This document shows, piece after piece, positions 33,836 through 43,808 of a stretch of 64,000 bases of DNA. The DNA comes from CALODL01 sp942492115 (GTDB lineage: Bacteria; Planctomycetota; Phycisphaerae; UBA1845; CAIVHJ01). A program made the position numbers and the translations under genes. Each line of letters starts with the position of its first letter. The first letter of the stretch is position 1. Where the stretch lies: NCBI GenBank assembly GCA_942492115.1, contig CALODL010000027.1, positions 1 through 64,000 of the forward strand. Reading direction: 5' to 3'. Under the pieces are notes generated by a model. The model was not told where the DNA came from. It saw nothing but the letters and a program-made list of their open reading frames with translations, and did not search any database.

Positions 33836-35887
33836 TTACCCGATGTGCAGGTCTTTCAGTTCCTGCTCGAATGCCTTGCGTCGGGCGTCGCGGTCGTCCT
33901 CGAGTTCCTGGATGCGAACACGGATGGCCTCCAGATCGGTTTCCTGGTCGTTCAGCTTCTTCAGGAGCCTGTTGTAGTAACTCGTGTTCTTATCGACGGT
34001 ACGCATGTTGGAGCGAATGCGCTCCTGTTCGGTCGTGATTTCGCCGATCTGGGATCTGGCTTCATCGATCTGGCGTTCAATCTCGGACAGGCCACGCTTT
34101 TTCTCGATGATCCTTTGCAAGGCATCCCGAACGCTCTTGGGCAGCGCCGTGTTACGCACGTAGATGAGCAGCGACGAGGCGTCCGTAGGGAGAATGGCGA
34201 TTCTGCTGCGCGTGACGCGCTCCTCGGTGACGGTGAGCGTGTCGGTCTTACCGGCGGCGACGGCGCGATCGAAGCGGTACAGCTGCGCGGTCTTCTCGGA
34301 TGGAGCCGGTGTGTCGACCAGTTCGGTGTCGTGTCTCAAGGGATGCTCGACGATCACACGACGGTCCCGGGCGGCCGAGTTCTTGATGGCATAGGTGCGG
34401 ATGTTGCGCTGCTTCGCGCTCATCTCGAGGACGCCGCCAACGATCTTGCCCCCCACGATCTCCTCCGTGGCCTTGATCGTGTCATCGACCGCCAGCTCGA
34501 GGTCGATGGCGTAGCTGAACAGGCGATTCTGGTCGGGGGGCAGGTCCTCGATCCGCGCGTCGCCGGCATATCCGCCGCCGTCGAACACGGTAATGGGCCC
34601 CTGCAGCAGGTGATTGCCCGTGTTGTTCGTCAGCCGCGCGCCATTGAGCGGGTGTTTGGCCAGTGTATTGCGGTTGTAAATGCTGACACGGTCGATTGCG
34701 ATCTCACGCGTCACGATCGGGATCATGGCCGAGCGTTGCCGCGGTAGACTGACGTGTGGCACGGTGTAACTGAACAACTCACCGATCTTGCCGGATTCGA
34801 CCGCGGCTGCGACGCTCCTGGTCGGGTCCATGGGTGTGCCACCAAACAGGGCTCCCGCGGAACCATCACCATCCATTTCCATTGCGATATCAGCGAGTAC
34901 CGCCGCCGGGGCAGCCTTTGCGCGTGCTTTGCGTTTGCCCCCGCGCCCACCTTCGCCGCGGGCCAGGTTCTCCTCGTAGACCTGCGGGCGCAGACTGGCG
35001 TACAGTTCGGGCTGGACGACGGGGCGTTCAATGTACAGTGGTTCGTATAGATCCTGGATGAAGGAAATCGGGCGCCCGCTGATGAGCGACAGCGCTACGT
35101 CGTTCCAGTCGCTGTCTGTCTGGTTCTCGATGATGGCCCATCCCTGAAGATAGCCCGTCGGGCTGTCTTCTGCGGGCATGATCAGGCGATAGCTCGTTTT
35201 CCACACCGGTGTGCTGACGACGTAGGCCAGACGCACGCGACGGTCGCCCTGGCCCTGGAAGTCGATGGTCAGGGGTTTCTTGTCCTGGTCCCGTGCCTGA
35301 GCCAGTGCGGCGAGGGCCTGCTGCAACTCACTTTGCAGCGAGGCGTCCTCCAATTCCACATGCTGAACATCCGACAGAGCAACGGGGCGGATGCCGTCCT
35401 TGGTGATCAGGGTGACGATCCAGTGATCGAGCGTGACATCGCTACCGTCGGGCTTAATGTGATGTTTCTCGACTCCAAGCACCGTGCCGCGCAGCGACTG
35501 GCCCTGAGCATGCAGCGTCACGGCGCTACCCCGGATGCGGCGCATGATTTCGGCCATGGGCGGGTTATCGGAGATATCGACCTGGAAGCTGCCCAGCGTC
35601 TTGGACAATGGGTCCTGGGACGGGTAGACCACGCTTCCAATCGTGCCGCCGTCGAGATCTTCGAGCACGAGCGATTTAAGCAGGTCATTGATCTGCTCGG
35701 ACTTGAAACGCAGTTCGGTTCGTGTATCTCCGGTGACTTGGCCCTGGTGCTCGAAGTAGCCGACGCCGCTGCTGAATAACATGACCTTGTGGACGGGGAC
35801 CGCGGTCTTGTCATCGGCGTTGGCCGGCAGCCCCACCAGGCTCGTCAAGGCGATGGCCCACGCGATTGATCGTATGCCCATGATCAT
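33836..35887 (-). CDS. DUF4139-domain exported protein
   Basis: 683 residues with a signal peptide (AWAIALTSLVGLPANA). It contains HKVMLFSSGVGYFEHQG near the start, the DUF4139 opening, and the long beta-rich core with RVRLAYVVSTPVWKTSYRL and GWAIIENQTDSDWNDVALSL. The C-terminus is a coiled coil (QIDEARSQIGEITTEQERI through IRVRIQELEDDRDARRKAF). A Lys/Arg/Ala-rich low-complexity linker (GGRGGKRKARAKAAPAA) sits in the middle. DUF4139 proteins are extracytoplasmic and of unknown function. It is divergent from the TPR-like membrane protein at 36.2 kb. Confidence 0.8.
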   Translation of the reverse strand: MIMGIRSIAWAIALTSLVGLPANADDKTAVPVHKVMLFSSGVGYFEHQGQVTGDTRTELRFKSEQINDLLKSLVLEDLDGGTIGSVVYPSQDPLSKTLGSFQVDISDNPPMAEIMRRIRGSAVTLHAQGQSLRGTVLGVEKHHIKPDGSDVTLDHWIVTLITKDGIRPVALSDVQHVELEDASLQSELQQALAALAQARDQDKKPLTIDFQGQGDRRVRLAYVVSTPVWKTSYRLIMPAEDSPTGYLQGWAIIENQTDSDWNDVALSLISGRPISFIQDLYEPLYIERPVVQPELYASLRPQVYEENLARGEGGRGGKRKARAKAAPAAVLADIAMEMDGDGSAGALFGGTPMDPTRSVAAAVESGKIGELFSYTVPHVSLPRQRSAMIPIVTREIAIDRVSIYNRNTLAKHPLNGARLTNNTGNHLLQGPITVFDGGGYAGDARIEDLPPDQNRLFSYAIDLELAVDDTIKATEEIVGGKIVGGVLEMSAKQRNIRTYAIKNSAARDRRVIVEHPLRHDTELVDTPAPSEKTAQLYRFDRAVAAGKTDTLTVTEERVTRSRIAILPTDASSLLIYVRNTALPKSVRDALQRIIEKKRGLSEIERQIDEARSQIGEITTEQERIRSNMRTVDKNTSYYNRLLKKLNDQETDLEAIRVRIQELEDDRDARRKAFEQELKDLHIG

Positions 35888-36185
35888 GTCGTACTCCCTG
35901 TGTGTCGGTTAAGTTTCCATGCAGTGTGGTCGATGCCGCCCGGCGACTTCGACGGGGTTCTTCGACGATGCGGCGGGCCGGGAAGTTCCGGTCGCCGCGC
36001 CTATTATCGACGGGATCCGCCTGGTACCCAAATCGGCTTGTGCAGCCTCCAGGGCGGCGTGAGTGCAGCGGGGCGCCGTCAGGGAGATTCTCGCTCGCGG
36101 TTTGCCCGGTCGCGCGACACAATTATGGGACGGCAGATCGAACGGAACCGCAGTATTCAGACAGGGCCTCGGCCCGGAGACGACC
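35888..36185. other. Divergent intergenic region
   Basis: 298 bases between the DUF4139 gene and the one-helix protein at 36186. No recognisable promoter pair, repeat or RNA structure is visible. An open frame to 36063 extends the downstream protein without conserved sequence. Confidence 0.3.
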
Positions 36186-36728
36186 ATGCCGCCATTTCAA
36201 CAGCGCGCTGCACGTCAGCCTGTTGTCGTCATGTTACTGATCGCACTGGCGCTCGCGCTCATGGCGTCGCTGGCGTTCTACCGTCAGGCGACCCGAGCAC
36301 GGGTTCGCGCCGAAGCAGATGTGCTGAAGGCCGGAGCCGCACTGATCGGGAAGCCGGTTGGGGGTGACGAAGCCCCGGGTCAAGCAAGACGGCTGGACCG
36401 CGTGCTGGCAGAATCATCCGCGCGGATTACGGAATCCATGAATGGCAAACCTGCGGTGGCGGCGGCCCTGCGCTTGACCATTGGTCGAAGCTATGTGCAG
36501 CTGGGCGAGTACGAGAAAGCCGAACGTGAGTTACTGGCAGCACACGAGCTGTGTGGGGCGCTGGAGGGCATCGATGCGACACGCTCTGCAGTGGTCAGTC
36601 AACTCGTGCAGTTGTACGAACGATGGCATGAAGCGGCACCCGATGCCGATCATGCGACCGAGGCGCAGCGCTGGCGCGGATCCTCGGCCGCCAGCGCCCT
36701 CGAGGGCTCGACGGGTTCACTCGAGTGA
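36186..36728 (+). CDS. Single-pass membrane protein with TPR-like helices
   Basis: 180 residues from the ATG at 36186. A transmembrane helix (PVVVMLLIALALALMASLAFY) is followed by helical repeats. RLDRVLAESSARITESMNGKPAVAAALRLTIGRSYVQLGEYEKAERELLAAHEL is a TPR signature, as in the C-terminal halves of planctomycete kinases, but no kinase domain is present. It may be a detached sensor tail. Its 3' end overlaps the convergent lipoprotein gene by 12 bases. Confidence 0.55.
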   Translation: MPPFQQRAARQPVVVMLLIALALALMASLAFYRQATRARVRAEADVLKAGAALIGKPVGGDEAPGQARRLDRVLAESSARITESMNGKPAVAAALRLTIGRSYVQLGEYEKAERELLAAHELCGALEGIDATRSAVVSQLVQLYERWHEAAPDADHATEAQRWRGSSAASALEGSTGSLE

Positions 36729-37445
36729 GTCGAGCAGTTCATCGAAGCCTGCACGGTGGGTCGCCATGGTGTTGGCTGGTCCAACGGCCTTGAAGAACCA
36801 TTTGTCGCCGACCGGCAGTTCAACGACGGCGGCATACAAGCGGTAGTCCACGGCGGTCGGGGTCGACTGGCCGCCCATGGCGTCCTGGTATACTCCGGTG
36901 ACATCCACCAGCGTGACCGTGTGTCCATTGATGGTCTTGTTCTCGATGCGGGCTTCGTCGTGACCCATGGGACTGCCATCGGCCTTCTTGAACATGCCGA
37001 TCCAGCGGTCGATGTTCATTTGCGTCGGGCCACCCTGGCCCGGGCCGAAGTAGAACACGACCATCTGGCCGTTGGCGCCGTCAATACCCGGGAGCACGTA
37101 CTGGGCTTTGCGCATGCTCGACTTGGGCTTCTCGGGCTGCCATGTAGCGGGTGCTGTGTACTTCAATGTCGAACCGGGTCCCTGGGCGGCGGGCGCCGGA
37201 GCTTTCGGCGGTGTCGAACTCAGCGGCGGATGTCCAGGCGGGAGGGCCGCCGCCCCGTCGTTGGTCGCGAGGAAGTCATCGAGCCCTTCCTTCTTCTCTG
37301 CTGACGGTGCCGCCTGCTCGCTCTTTTTCGTGGCAGTGGCTTCGCGTCCAGGTTCAGGTTGATCCACCTTGCGGCATCCCGGTCCGATCGCGGCCAGTAT
37401 CGCACAACAGGTCAGGCAACTTCCGCATGCATATCGATTGAACAT
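36717..37445 (-). CDS. Lipoprotein at the end of the cytochrome operon
   Basis: 242 residues. A Cys-rich leader (YACGSCLTCCAILAAIGPGC) ends in a possible lipobox. A charged linker and the PPGHPPL motif, common in exported planctomycete proteins, follow. The C-terminal ~150 residues are beta-rich (YVLPGIDGANGQMVVFYFG, GHTVTLVDVTGVYQDAMGG, YAAVVELPVGDKWFFKAVGP) with no family I recognise. It starts 1 base after the stop of the 20-haem protein, so it belongs to that operon and may be a partner or chaperone of the cytochromes. This is inference from position only. Confidence 0.6.
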   Translation of the reverse strand: MFNRYACGSCLTCCAILAAIGPGCRKVDQPEPGREATATKKSEQAAPSAEKKEGLDDFLATNDGAAALPPGHPPLSSTPPKAPAPAAQGPGSTLKYTAPATWQPEKPKSSMRKAQYVLPGIDGANGQMVVFYFGPGQGGPTQMNIDRWIGMFKKADGSPMGHDEARIENKTINGHTVTLVDVTGVYQDAMGGQSTPTAVDYRLYAAVVELPVGDKWFFKAVGPANTMATHRAGFDELLDSLE

Positions 37446-37446
37446 T

Positions 37447-40400
37447 TCAATTCTCCGTTTTGATCAGGTCGGGCAATCGCAGAGGGTCCGGTAGAGGGCC
37501 CCCGCGCCGCAGTGGGTCATGGTACCTCAAGAATCGTTGGAGGGCATCCATCCCGTGGCAAGTCGTGCATGTATTGGGGCCGGAAAATGGCCGCAACATC
37601 AATCGCGCGGCCCGTCGGCGTTGCCAGGGGAAGTCCGCGACGCTCGTACCCAGCCCAGGGTCCGAGAGCGGAAGACCGTGCGGCAGGTGACAGGTCGAAC
37701 AGCGGATTTCGCCCTGTTCCGCAGCGCCGAGCGCATCGAACAGCGGCAGGTAACCCCGTGTGGTCGTTGTTCCGATGGTTCGCATCGGCATGCGCGGATG
37801 GCCACTGATCGCCGGCGGGGCGGCGGTCCCACCATCGCGATGGCATACCGTGCATCCGCCGTTGGGATCGGAGTCCAACGCCAGCGTCAGGCCGCGCTCG
37901 GGCATGTCGGGGATGGCGTGGGCACTGTGACAGGGTTGACAACCGCTGACCGTCAGGCCGGCGTGATCGAGGCTGTCGCGACCATGGACCGTCAAATCCA
38001 CGTTCTCGGCGGCCGGGTGGCATCGTGTACACACCGACGCAGGCCGACCCGGCTCCACCGTACGCACGAGATGCTGCCCTGCCGACAGACCATGGGGATC
38101 ATGACACGTCTTGCAACCGATCCGGGTTGCAGTGTTGGCTGAATCGCCAACGAGCGGCAGACCGGGTGTCGTGCCGGCCACTTCGGCCGCCGGATGTTGC
38201 GCGGCCCTCATTCCACCCGTGGCCCAGCCGCTTTGCGGATGGCAAGCCACACAAGCCCCGTCGGACATCGGCATCGCGGATGATGGCCGTACCGCGAAGA
38301 GTGTCGTCTCAACCGTTCCATGCACACGGTGGCACACCCCGCAGGCGTCCGCGGTACCGCTTGAGCCCTGTGGCCACACGCGTTCTATGGCTTGCGCTGC
38401 GTGGGCCGTATTCTCGACGGCATACATGTCTTCGTGGCAGGTCATGCACAGGACGCTGCGCGGTTCGCTGAGGTAGTGCGCCAGCGTATCGTCATGTGGA
38501 TTGTGGCACGAGGTGCAGGCGCCCGGATGACTGAGATCAGGGGTCGGAATGGCTGAAGCACAGCCGTTGGCCTGGTGGCAACTCATGCAGGGATTCAATA
38601 GGGCAACGGAAGACGGCGCGGGATGCGCTTGATGGCACGCGCTGCACGGCCCTGATTCACCGGCGGTCTGCCCAAGGGCATTGATACGTTGAGGGCACGA
38701 CAGGCTCATATCGTGAGACGAACCGATGACCGTGTCATGGCCGGGATGACAGCTGTGGCACAAGGTGCTGTCCGCTCCGGGCGTGGTCAACAAATAACGT
38801 TCGCTCCGCGCGTGGTGCGCGGCATGGCAGGACATGCAGAGCATTTGCCCATCCTGGCCCACGATGCCGCCCATGTCCTTCACGATCTGTTGCCGCGGTC
38901 CGTCGAGAGCGACGCCGATCGGGTGTCCAGCCCACCCTGCTGCCGTAGTCATCGGGTGCGCCTCGGTGTGGCACGCGACACATAGATCGTTACCGTGGCG
39001 ATCCATGCGCAGCAGTTGTGCGTATTGTGAGCCGTGGGCAGTGTGACAGGTCTGGCACGATACCGTGGACGATGGTTGCGCTCCGGCATCGCTGAGTTGC
39101 GCAGGGAACGGTGCTTCGAACGACGCCAGCGGGTGCGAGACACCCGAGCCCGGCACGGGTTGGTCCGTGTGACACGCAATACAGAGTTCACTGTTTGCAG
39201 TAGGTAGGCGCATGAACACGGCCGTGGCAATGTCCTGGTCAAAGCGTCCGCTGGCGTGGGCTGAGTGACACGTGCGGCAGGCCAGCGCTCCGTCGACGAG
39301 CGGCAGAGAAGCCGGTATGTTCCGAGTCGTTTCCGGCACGACACCCAGCCGGTGGCCATGATCGACCCACACGGTTCGACGTGAGTCCGCAACAGAGCCG
39401 TCATGACAGGACAGGCACATGCGTTCGTGACTGACCAGCGGGTCATTCGGATCATTCGGCGGTACTCGAGCCAGTGCAGTGGGCGTACCCTCAGAGAGTG
39501 GCGGGGTCATTTCGAGGTGACACACCGTACAATGTTGGCGTTGCGTGGCTCCCGTCCACCGCGAGATCTCACGAGGTGCCATGGGTTGCGTAGTGATCCG
39601 CAGCTTGATGACACGGTGCGCTTCCATTTCGACGACATAGAGGTGTCCGTCTGCGTCGAAGTCCAGACCCATGGGCCCCCTGAACTCGAAACGCCGTCCA
39701 TCGGGCGTGCGGAGAACGTCGATGACCCGACGATCCGCACGAAACGCCTGGATGACATTCAGCACACTGTCGCTGACCCACAGTTGCCCCTGAGGGTCAC
39801 GCGCCAAGCCCTTGGGCCGATAGACCTGGCCAAGTTCGACGCCATAGGCCGCATAACTCAGCCGCGGGGATCCGTCGGATGCGAAGACGGCAACACGCCC
39901 GTTGAGCACGTCACTGACCAGCACATTGCCATCGTTGTCAAGGTCGATGTTGAACGGATAACGCAGCTCTCCCAGCGCAGTTCCGGATCGACCGAACACA
40001 CGTGTCGTCCGCTGAGCAGGTGAGACAGCCAGGATACGATGGTTGTCGTTGTCTACGAGCCATGCGGTCAAACCGTCGGCAGAGACCGCAATGTCGGTCA
40101 CATCGAGGTCGTGAGGTGCAGCAATGCCAGGCACGTCCAGCAGGCTGTCCAGCCCACCGTGCGGTCGCCGGACCAGAACCTGTCCCGCTCCACTGTTGGC
40201 CACCCACAACCGGCCGGTCGAATCAACAGTCAGGCCCACGGGGCGAACCAGGGGGTGTTGTGCAATGGCAGTCACGGAGTCACGTGGAGTACCGTCGTTG
40301 TCAAAGCACAGAACGCGATTGTTGACGCCGTCGGCGACGTAGAGTGTCCCGTCAGGCGCCACGGCGATGTCCGTCGGCAGGAACATTGCGGGTGGGTCAG

Positions 40401-40512
40401 TCCAGATATACGTTGTGACAATGGTCGCAGAAATCCGAGGCGGACCGCCCGGTTCCGGTTCCAATCCGGTTCCTCCGAGCATGGCGGCACACCACGCGGC
40501 GCACACGATCAT
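37447..40512 (-). CDS. NHL beta-propeller / 20-haem c-type cytochrome fusion
   Basis: 1021 residues. The N-terminal ~320 residues form an NHL-type propeller of about six blades (FLPTDIAVAPDGTLYVADGVNNRV, VRPVGLTVDSTGRLWVANS, and others with DxDGxLYV-like strands). The rest carries 20 CxxCH haem sites, many as CxxCHxxH (CHSAH, CHNPH, CHDPH, CHRVH), the paired-CxxCH family pattern. Closely packed haems would form a long electron wire. The N-terminus (MIVCAAWCAAMLGG) is a poor signal, so the start or export route is uncertain. Its ATG overlaps the stop of the cytochrome b/c gene by 4 bases, implying co-production. Confidence 0.88.
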   Translation of the reverse strand: MIVCAAWCAAMLGGTGLEPEPGGPPRISATIVTTYIWTDPPAMFLPTDIAVAPDGTLYVADGVNNRVLCFDNDGTPRDSVTAIAQHPLVRPVGLTVDSTGRLWVANSGAGQVLVRRPHGGLDSLLDVPGIAAPHDLDVTDIAVSADGLTAWLVDNDNHRILAVSPAQRTTRVFGRSGTALGELRYPFNIDLDNDGNVLVSDVLNGRVAVFASDGSPRLSYAAYGVELGQVYRPKGLARDPQGQLWVSDSVLNVIQAFRADRRVIDVLRTPDGRRFEFRGPMGLDFDADGHLYVVEMEAHRVIKLRITTQPMAPREISRWTGATQRQHCTVCHLEMTPPLSEGTPTALARVPPNDPNDPLVSHERMCLSCHDGSVADSRRTVWVDHGHRLGVVPETTRNIPASLPLVDGALACRTCHSAHASGRFDQDIATAVFMRLPTANSELCIACHTDQPVPGSGVSHPLASFEAPFPAQLSDAGAQPSSTVSCQTCHTAHGSQYAQLLRMDRHGNDLCVACHTEAHPMTTAAGWAGHPIGVALDGPRQQIVKDMGGIVGQDGQMLCMSCHAAHHARSERYLLTTPGADSTLCHSCHPGHDTVIGSSHDMSLSCPQRINALGQTAGESGPCSACHQAHPAPSSVALLNPCMSCHQANGCASAIPTPDLSHPGACTSCHNPHDDTLAHYLSEPRSVLCMTCHEDMYAVENTAHAAQAIERVWPQGSSGTADACGVCHRVHGTVETTLFAVRPSSAMPMSDGACVACHPQSGWATGGMRAAQHPAAEVAGTTPGLPLVGDSANTATRIGCKTCHDPHGLSAGQHLVRTVEPGRPASVCTRCHPAAENVDLTVHGRDSLDHAGLTVSGCQPCHSAHAIPDMPERGLTLALDSDPNGGCTVCHRDGGTAAPPAISGHPRMPMRTIGTTTTRGYLPLFDALGAAEQGEIRCSTCHLPHGLPLSDPGLGTSVADFPWQRRRAARLMLRPFSGPNTCTTCHGMDALQRFLRYHDPLRRGGPLPDPLRLPDLIKTEN

Positions 40513-43415
40513 GGCGTCATGTCCTCGTCGGCGGAACGGGGTGCAAGGTCCTCGAGGCCGGACGTCAGTGGCAAAACGAACGACTCGCCGCTCTCGATAT
40601 GGGAGATCTGTTTGACTGTCAGGCTGTCGTGCATTCTGCTGATATGACGTTGCGCATAGCCGAGCGCTGCCAGGTCGAATTCAGTGGTTGCACTGTCGTG
40701 GCAACGGGAACACATCGGCTTGGTCAGATGCGTGCCGCGATGGATGATGTCATGCAGTCGCTGTCGCTCGGTATCGACCAGGTCATCGCCAGCGGCCTGC
40801 ATGGTCTCGGCAGCCGCACGCTGTTCGGCACTTGGACTTCCGACCATACGCTGGTTGGCGAATAGTCCGATCTTTGCGTGGTATTGGGCGTACGACATCA
40901 TGCTGATGTCACGCCGCAGGCTCTCGACGACGTTGCTCCACAGTACGCTGTCGATATGGGTGGTCTCGAGTTGCAGCAGGCGCTGACGCAGCTGGAGATC
41001 ATCTGTGATGTCGTTGAGTATTTCACGAAGCAGTGATGTCAATTCGGCATTGTACGTCCGTCGATCCGACACCTCGCTCGGTGTGACGCGTGTCAACACA
41101 CCCTCGAGCCGCAGCAGGCCCGGGACGTCGCGCGGCCGTCGATCAGGCATGCTCAACCACGCAGGGCTCGTCGTTTCAGTGGTATCATTGTGGCACACGG
41201 CGCAGTCGAGAAAAGTCCCATGCATGTTGAGAAAACTGCGGACCTCGACCCGCTCATGGTGTGGTGCGGCAACATGGCAAGTGGTGCACCAGTTTTGTGG
41301 GTCGGACTGTGACCACGCCGGCAACTGATGGTAGTGCGCGACCGGTCCGCGTGGCTGCTCGCCCGGAGCGAATGACCCGGCTTGGGCGAGTACCCGCCGC
41401 ATGTCATCGGTGACCTCGAGTCTCTTGGGTATGAACTGCACGTCTGCAGGTGTGCTGTCATGGGAAAACAGCACCTCGACCAGAAAGTGCATTGATGAGT
41501 AACACAGCATGGCGACCGCAGCACACAATCCCGCTGCATACGTGCGCCTCACGAGGCTGCGGACCACCGGCCATAGCCCGCGCGGCTTGGGTGGTGGCGG
41601 TGGAATGGGGATGCTCAACTTGTTCGCAGCATACTCGAGTTGAGCACTGTGGCCTTCGGCGACTTCTTCGACCGGCGCCTGGCCGGTGATGGCGCCCAAT
41701 GACAGTGGAAAGACCACTGGTGCAAAGATCACCGAGAACATGTGCACGACCGCAATGTAGATGAACGCGAGGTAGGCTTCGTCACTATGGATGATAAAGG
41801 CGAAGTTCAGCGCGCGGCCCGATACGAACTCGGTCAGGTCGTCACGACCCCACAGGGCATAGCCACTGATACCCATGACGGGCATGCCCCAGAACACGGC
41901 CCAATACTCGAATTTCTGCATGAAGTTGAAATAAGGGAAATGTGGTCGATGGCGCCGCATGAACAACAGGTATGCGAATAGCTGGAAGAATTGTTTGACA
42001 TCATTGGGCGTCAAGACCAGCTTGGCCGAGAAGAGCATCCCCAACAAACTGGTGTCGTCACCGCTCGCCCGTGCGGCCTTGACCCGCCGAGTGAACGCTG
42101 CGAGAACGTAGACGAGGTGGTAGAAGAACGCAACGATCAACAATACCCCGAACACGCGGTGCAGCCATCGTGCCGTAGTCAATCCGCCCATGTAGGGGAT
42201 GAACGTGGCGGCCCAGTCGGCTTTGGCGAACTTGATGGGCATGCCGCTGAAGACCAGGACGGTGAAGCTGATCGCGAAGATCCAATGCTGGATGCGTTCA
42301 TGCAGGTTCATCCGTTGGATCAACACCCGTCCCTGCGGGTGGGCCCGTACCGTCCGGGCCAGTTCGACCAATTGGGCATGTGCGGGATCACGTCCACGGA
42401 TGACGGTGTTGACCAGTTCGAGCATGATGAAGCAGAAGAACACGAGCATGACGCCGGCAGTCAACAGCACGAAAACCGAGGCCACGGCAAACTCGAAAGT
42501 AAATTCACCCAGATGTAGATCGAGGTGGACTGCGGCCGTGCCGATGCTCGGAGGTGATCCCGGATGGCAGGCGGTAGACCGGCAGGTGTTGGGCAGGCGA
42601 TCGACATGAATGGTCGAAGCCGGATCCTCCGCCGACAGCATCGCGTGGGCGTTGCCGGTGGTCGACGCGTGGCAGTCCATACACGTCGCCGTTTCATGGC
42701 TTCCGAGCAGGCTGGCTTTGCCGTGGAAACTGTTGAAGTAACTCGATACCGCATCATGACCGTCGATCTGGGCGTTGATCAGCGGGTCACTGTGGCATAA
42801 TCCGCACACCTGCGCCTGTTGGCGCACCGGTCGTGACCGTTGCAGCCGGGACAAGATGTGTTTCGTGAAATAGGTCGTCTCGACCGGCAACTCGGGGCCG
42901 TGGCAAGTCGTGCAGCGCGTCGAGTCGGTCTCGCCCGTCGGACACCACGAGAGCAGGGATGTTCGGAATACCGGTTCATCGTGGCAATAGAGACAGGTTG
43001 ACTGACCAGGGCGCAGCAGGGGCGGGTCGAACTCCAGCTTTGACAGCGCTGACAGCGAATGGGCGCTGAAATCGAGCGTTTCCTGGACACGCCGGTGGCT
43101 GAATTCGATCATCAGCCCCGCGTCGGTGCGTACGTGGCACGTTCTGGCGCAATCGACCGGCGTTTGGGGTTGATGGGGGACCACGCGGTACTCATCGCGC
43201 TCATGGCAACCCGTACAACGGAGCCGTGCGTGAGGGCCGAGGGCGTACGCGTAATATTCGGGCCTGCAGGAATAGACGTGCAGTTCACCGGTGTCCTGCT
43301 CTATGCGGGCCAAACCGTGGAAGCGGTGGCACGACAGGCAGTTTTCGGGGTCCGACGCGGTCGCGCTAAGCGGACAAAACAGTGCGAGCGCCACGATCCG
43401 TCGTGTGCTGTTCAA
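40509..43415 (-). CDS. Multihaem c - cytochrome b - multihaem c fusion, putative quinol oxidoreductase
   Basis: 968 residues. After a signal, the N-terminal ~280 residues have six CxxCH plus CARTCH (CX3CH) and CRSTACH (CX4CH). A membrane section follows: one helix (VASVFVLLTAGVMLVFFCF), then a cytochrome b561/PhsC-like bundle with His-bearing helices (LNLHERIQHWIFAISFTVLV, RWLHRVFGVLLIVAFFYHLV, AYLAFIYIAVVHMF). After another helix (~600) comes a periplasmic tail with CTTCH, CAVCH and CSRCH. The design resembles Geobacter CbcL, which joins c-haems to a di-haem b domain, but with an added C-terminal domain. It likely takes electrons from menaquinol to the periplasm. It is second in its operon. 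Confidence 0.85.
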   Translation of the reverse strand: MNSTRRIVALALFCPLSATASDPENCLSCHRFHGLARIEQDTGELHVYSCRPEYYAYALGPHARLRCTGCHERDEYRVVPHQPQTPVDCARTCHVRTDAGLMIEFSHRRVQETLDFSAHSLSALSKLEFDPPLLRPGQSTCLYCHDEPVFRTSLLSWCPTGETDSTRCTTCHGPELPVETTYFTKHILSRLQRSRPVRQQAQVCGLCHSDPLINAQIDGHDAVSSYFNSFHGKASLLGSHETATCMDCHASTTGNAHAMLSAEDPASTIHVDRLPNTCRSTACHPGSPPSIGTAAVHLDLHLGEFTFEFAVASVFVLLTAGVMLVFFCFIMLELVNTVIRGRDPAHAQLVELARTVRAHPQGRVLIQRMNLHERIQHWIFAISFTVLVFSGMPIKFAKADWAATFIPYMGGLTTARWLHRVFGVLLIVAFFYHLVYVLAAFTRRVKAARASGDDTSLLGMLFSAKLVLTPNDVKQFFQLFAYLLFMRRHRPHFPYFNFMQKFEYWAVFWGMPVMGISGYALWGRDDLTEFVSGRALNFAFIIHSDEAYLAFIYIAVVHMFSVIFAPVVFPLSLGAITGQAPVEEVAEGHSAQLEYAANKLSIPIPPPPPKPRGLWPVVRSLVRRTYAAGLCAAVAMLCYSSMHFLVEVLFSHDSTPADVQFIPKRLEVTDDMRRVLAQAGSFAPGEQPRGPVAHYHQLPAWSQSDPQNWCTTCHVAAPHHERVEVRSFLNMHGTFLDCAVCHNDTTETTSPAWLSMPDRRPRDVPGLLRLEGVLTRVTPSEVSDRRTYNAELTSLLREILNDITDDLQLRQRLLQLETTHIDSVLWSNVVESLRRDISMMSYAQYHAKIGLFANQRMVGSPSAEQRAAAETMQAAGDDLVDTERQRLHDIIHRGTHLTKPMCSRCHDSATTEFDLAALGYAQRHISRMHDSLTVKQISHIESGESFVLPLTSGLEDLAPRSADEDMTP

Positions 43416-43508
43416 GTGATCCTGCCAATTTGCGGCGGGCGACTGAAGAACCGCGCACAGCAGCTGCGTCCCTCATCTTAACCCCGTCTCGCCGATGAGT
43501 GTAGCAAT

Positions 43509-43808
43509 TCAAGCGGTCAGCTTACCGTTTCCGGTCCAGGCCATCAAGATACTCGACACGATGTGCGCGGCACACGCAACGACCACCATCACCAGGAGCG
43601 CGATGCAGGCGACGCAGTGCACGGTTTGACCGATCGTCAGGGGCGCGCTTCCAAGTGGATGGTCTACGGCCCAAAAGTGCACCAGAAAGAGTACGCTTGT
43701 CGCCAGAGTGATGAGCGGGAATGGATTGCTCAATGGGAACAGGATGGCCCGGCAGATGCGGCGACCGAACGGTGCCGTGACCTGCTTGTCATGAAGCGTC
43801 GTGGTCAT
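43509..43808 (-). CDS. Small two-helix membrane protein, first gene of cytochrome operon
   Basis: 99 residues with two hydrophobic helices (FPLITLATSVLFLVHFWAV and TIGQTVHCVACIALLVMVVVACAAHIVSSILM). Several His residues lie within or beside the helices (VHFW, DHPLG, VHCVACI, AAHIVSS), which might ligate b-haem, but CVAC is not followed by His so it is not a c-haem site. I recognise no family. It precedes the cytochrome b/c gene by 93 bases on the same strand, so it is the likely promoter-proximal gene of the four-gene unit. Confidence 0.55.
   Translation of the reverse strand: MTTTLHDKQVTAPFGRRICRAILFPLSNPFPLITLATSVLFLVHFWAVDHPLGSAPLTIGQTVHCVACIALLVMVVVACAAHIVSSILMAWTGNGKLTA

Noticed and set aside
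33656..34747. A 363-residue plus-strand frame inside the DUF4139 gene
   Set aside because: It is a shadow of a well-supported minus-strand protein; composition and absence of motifs argue against it.
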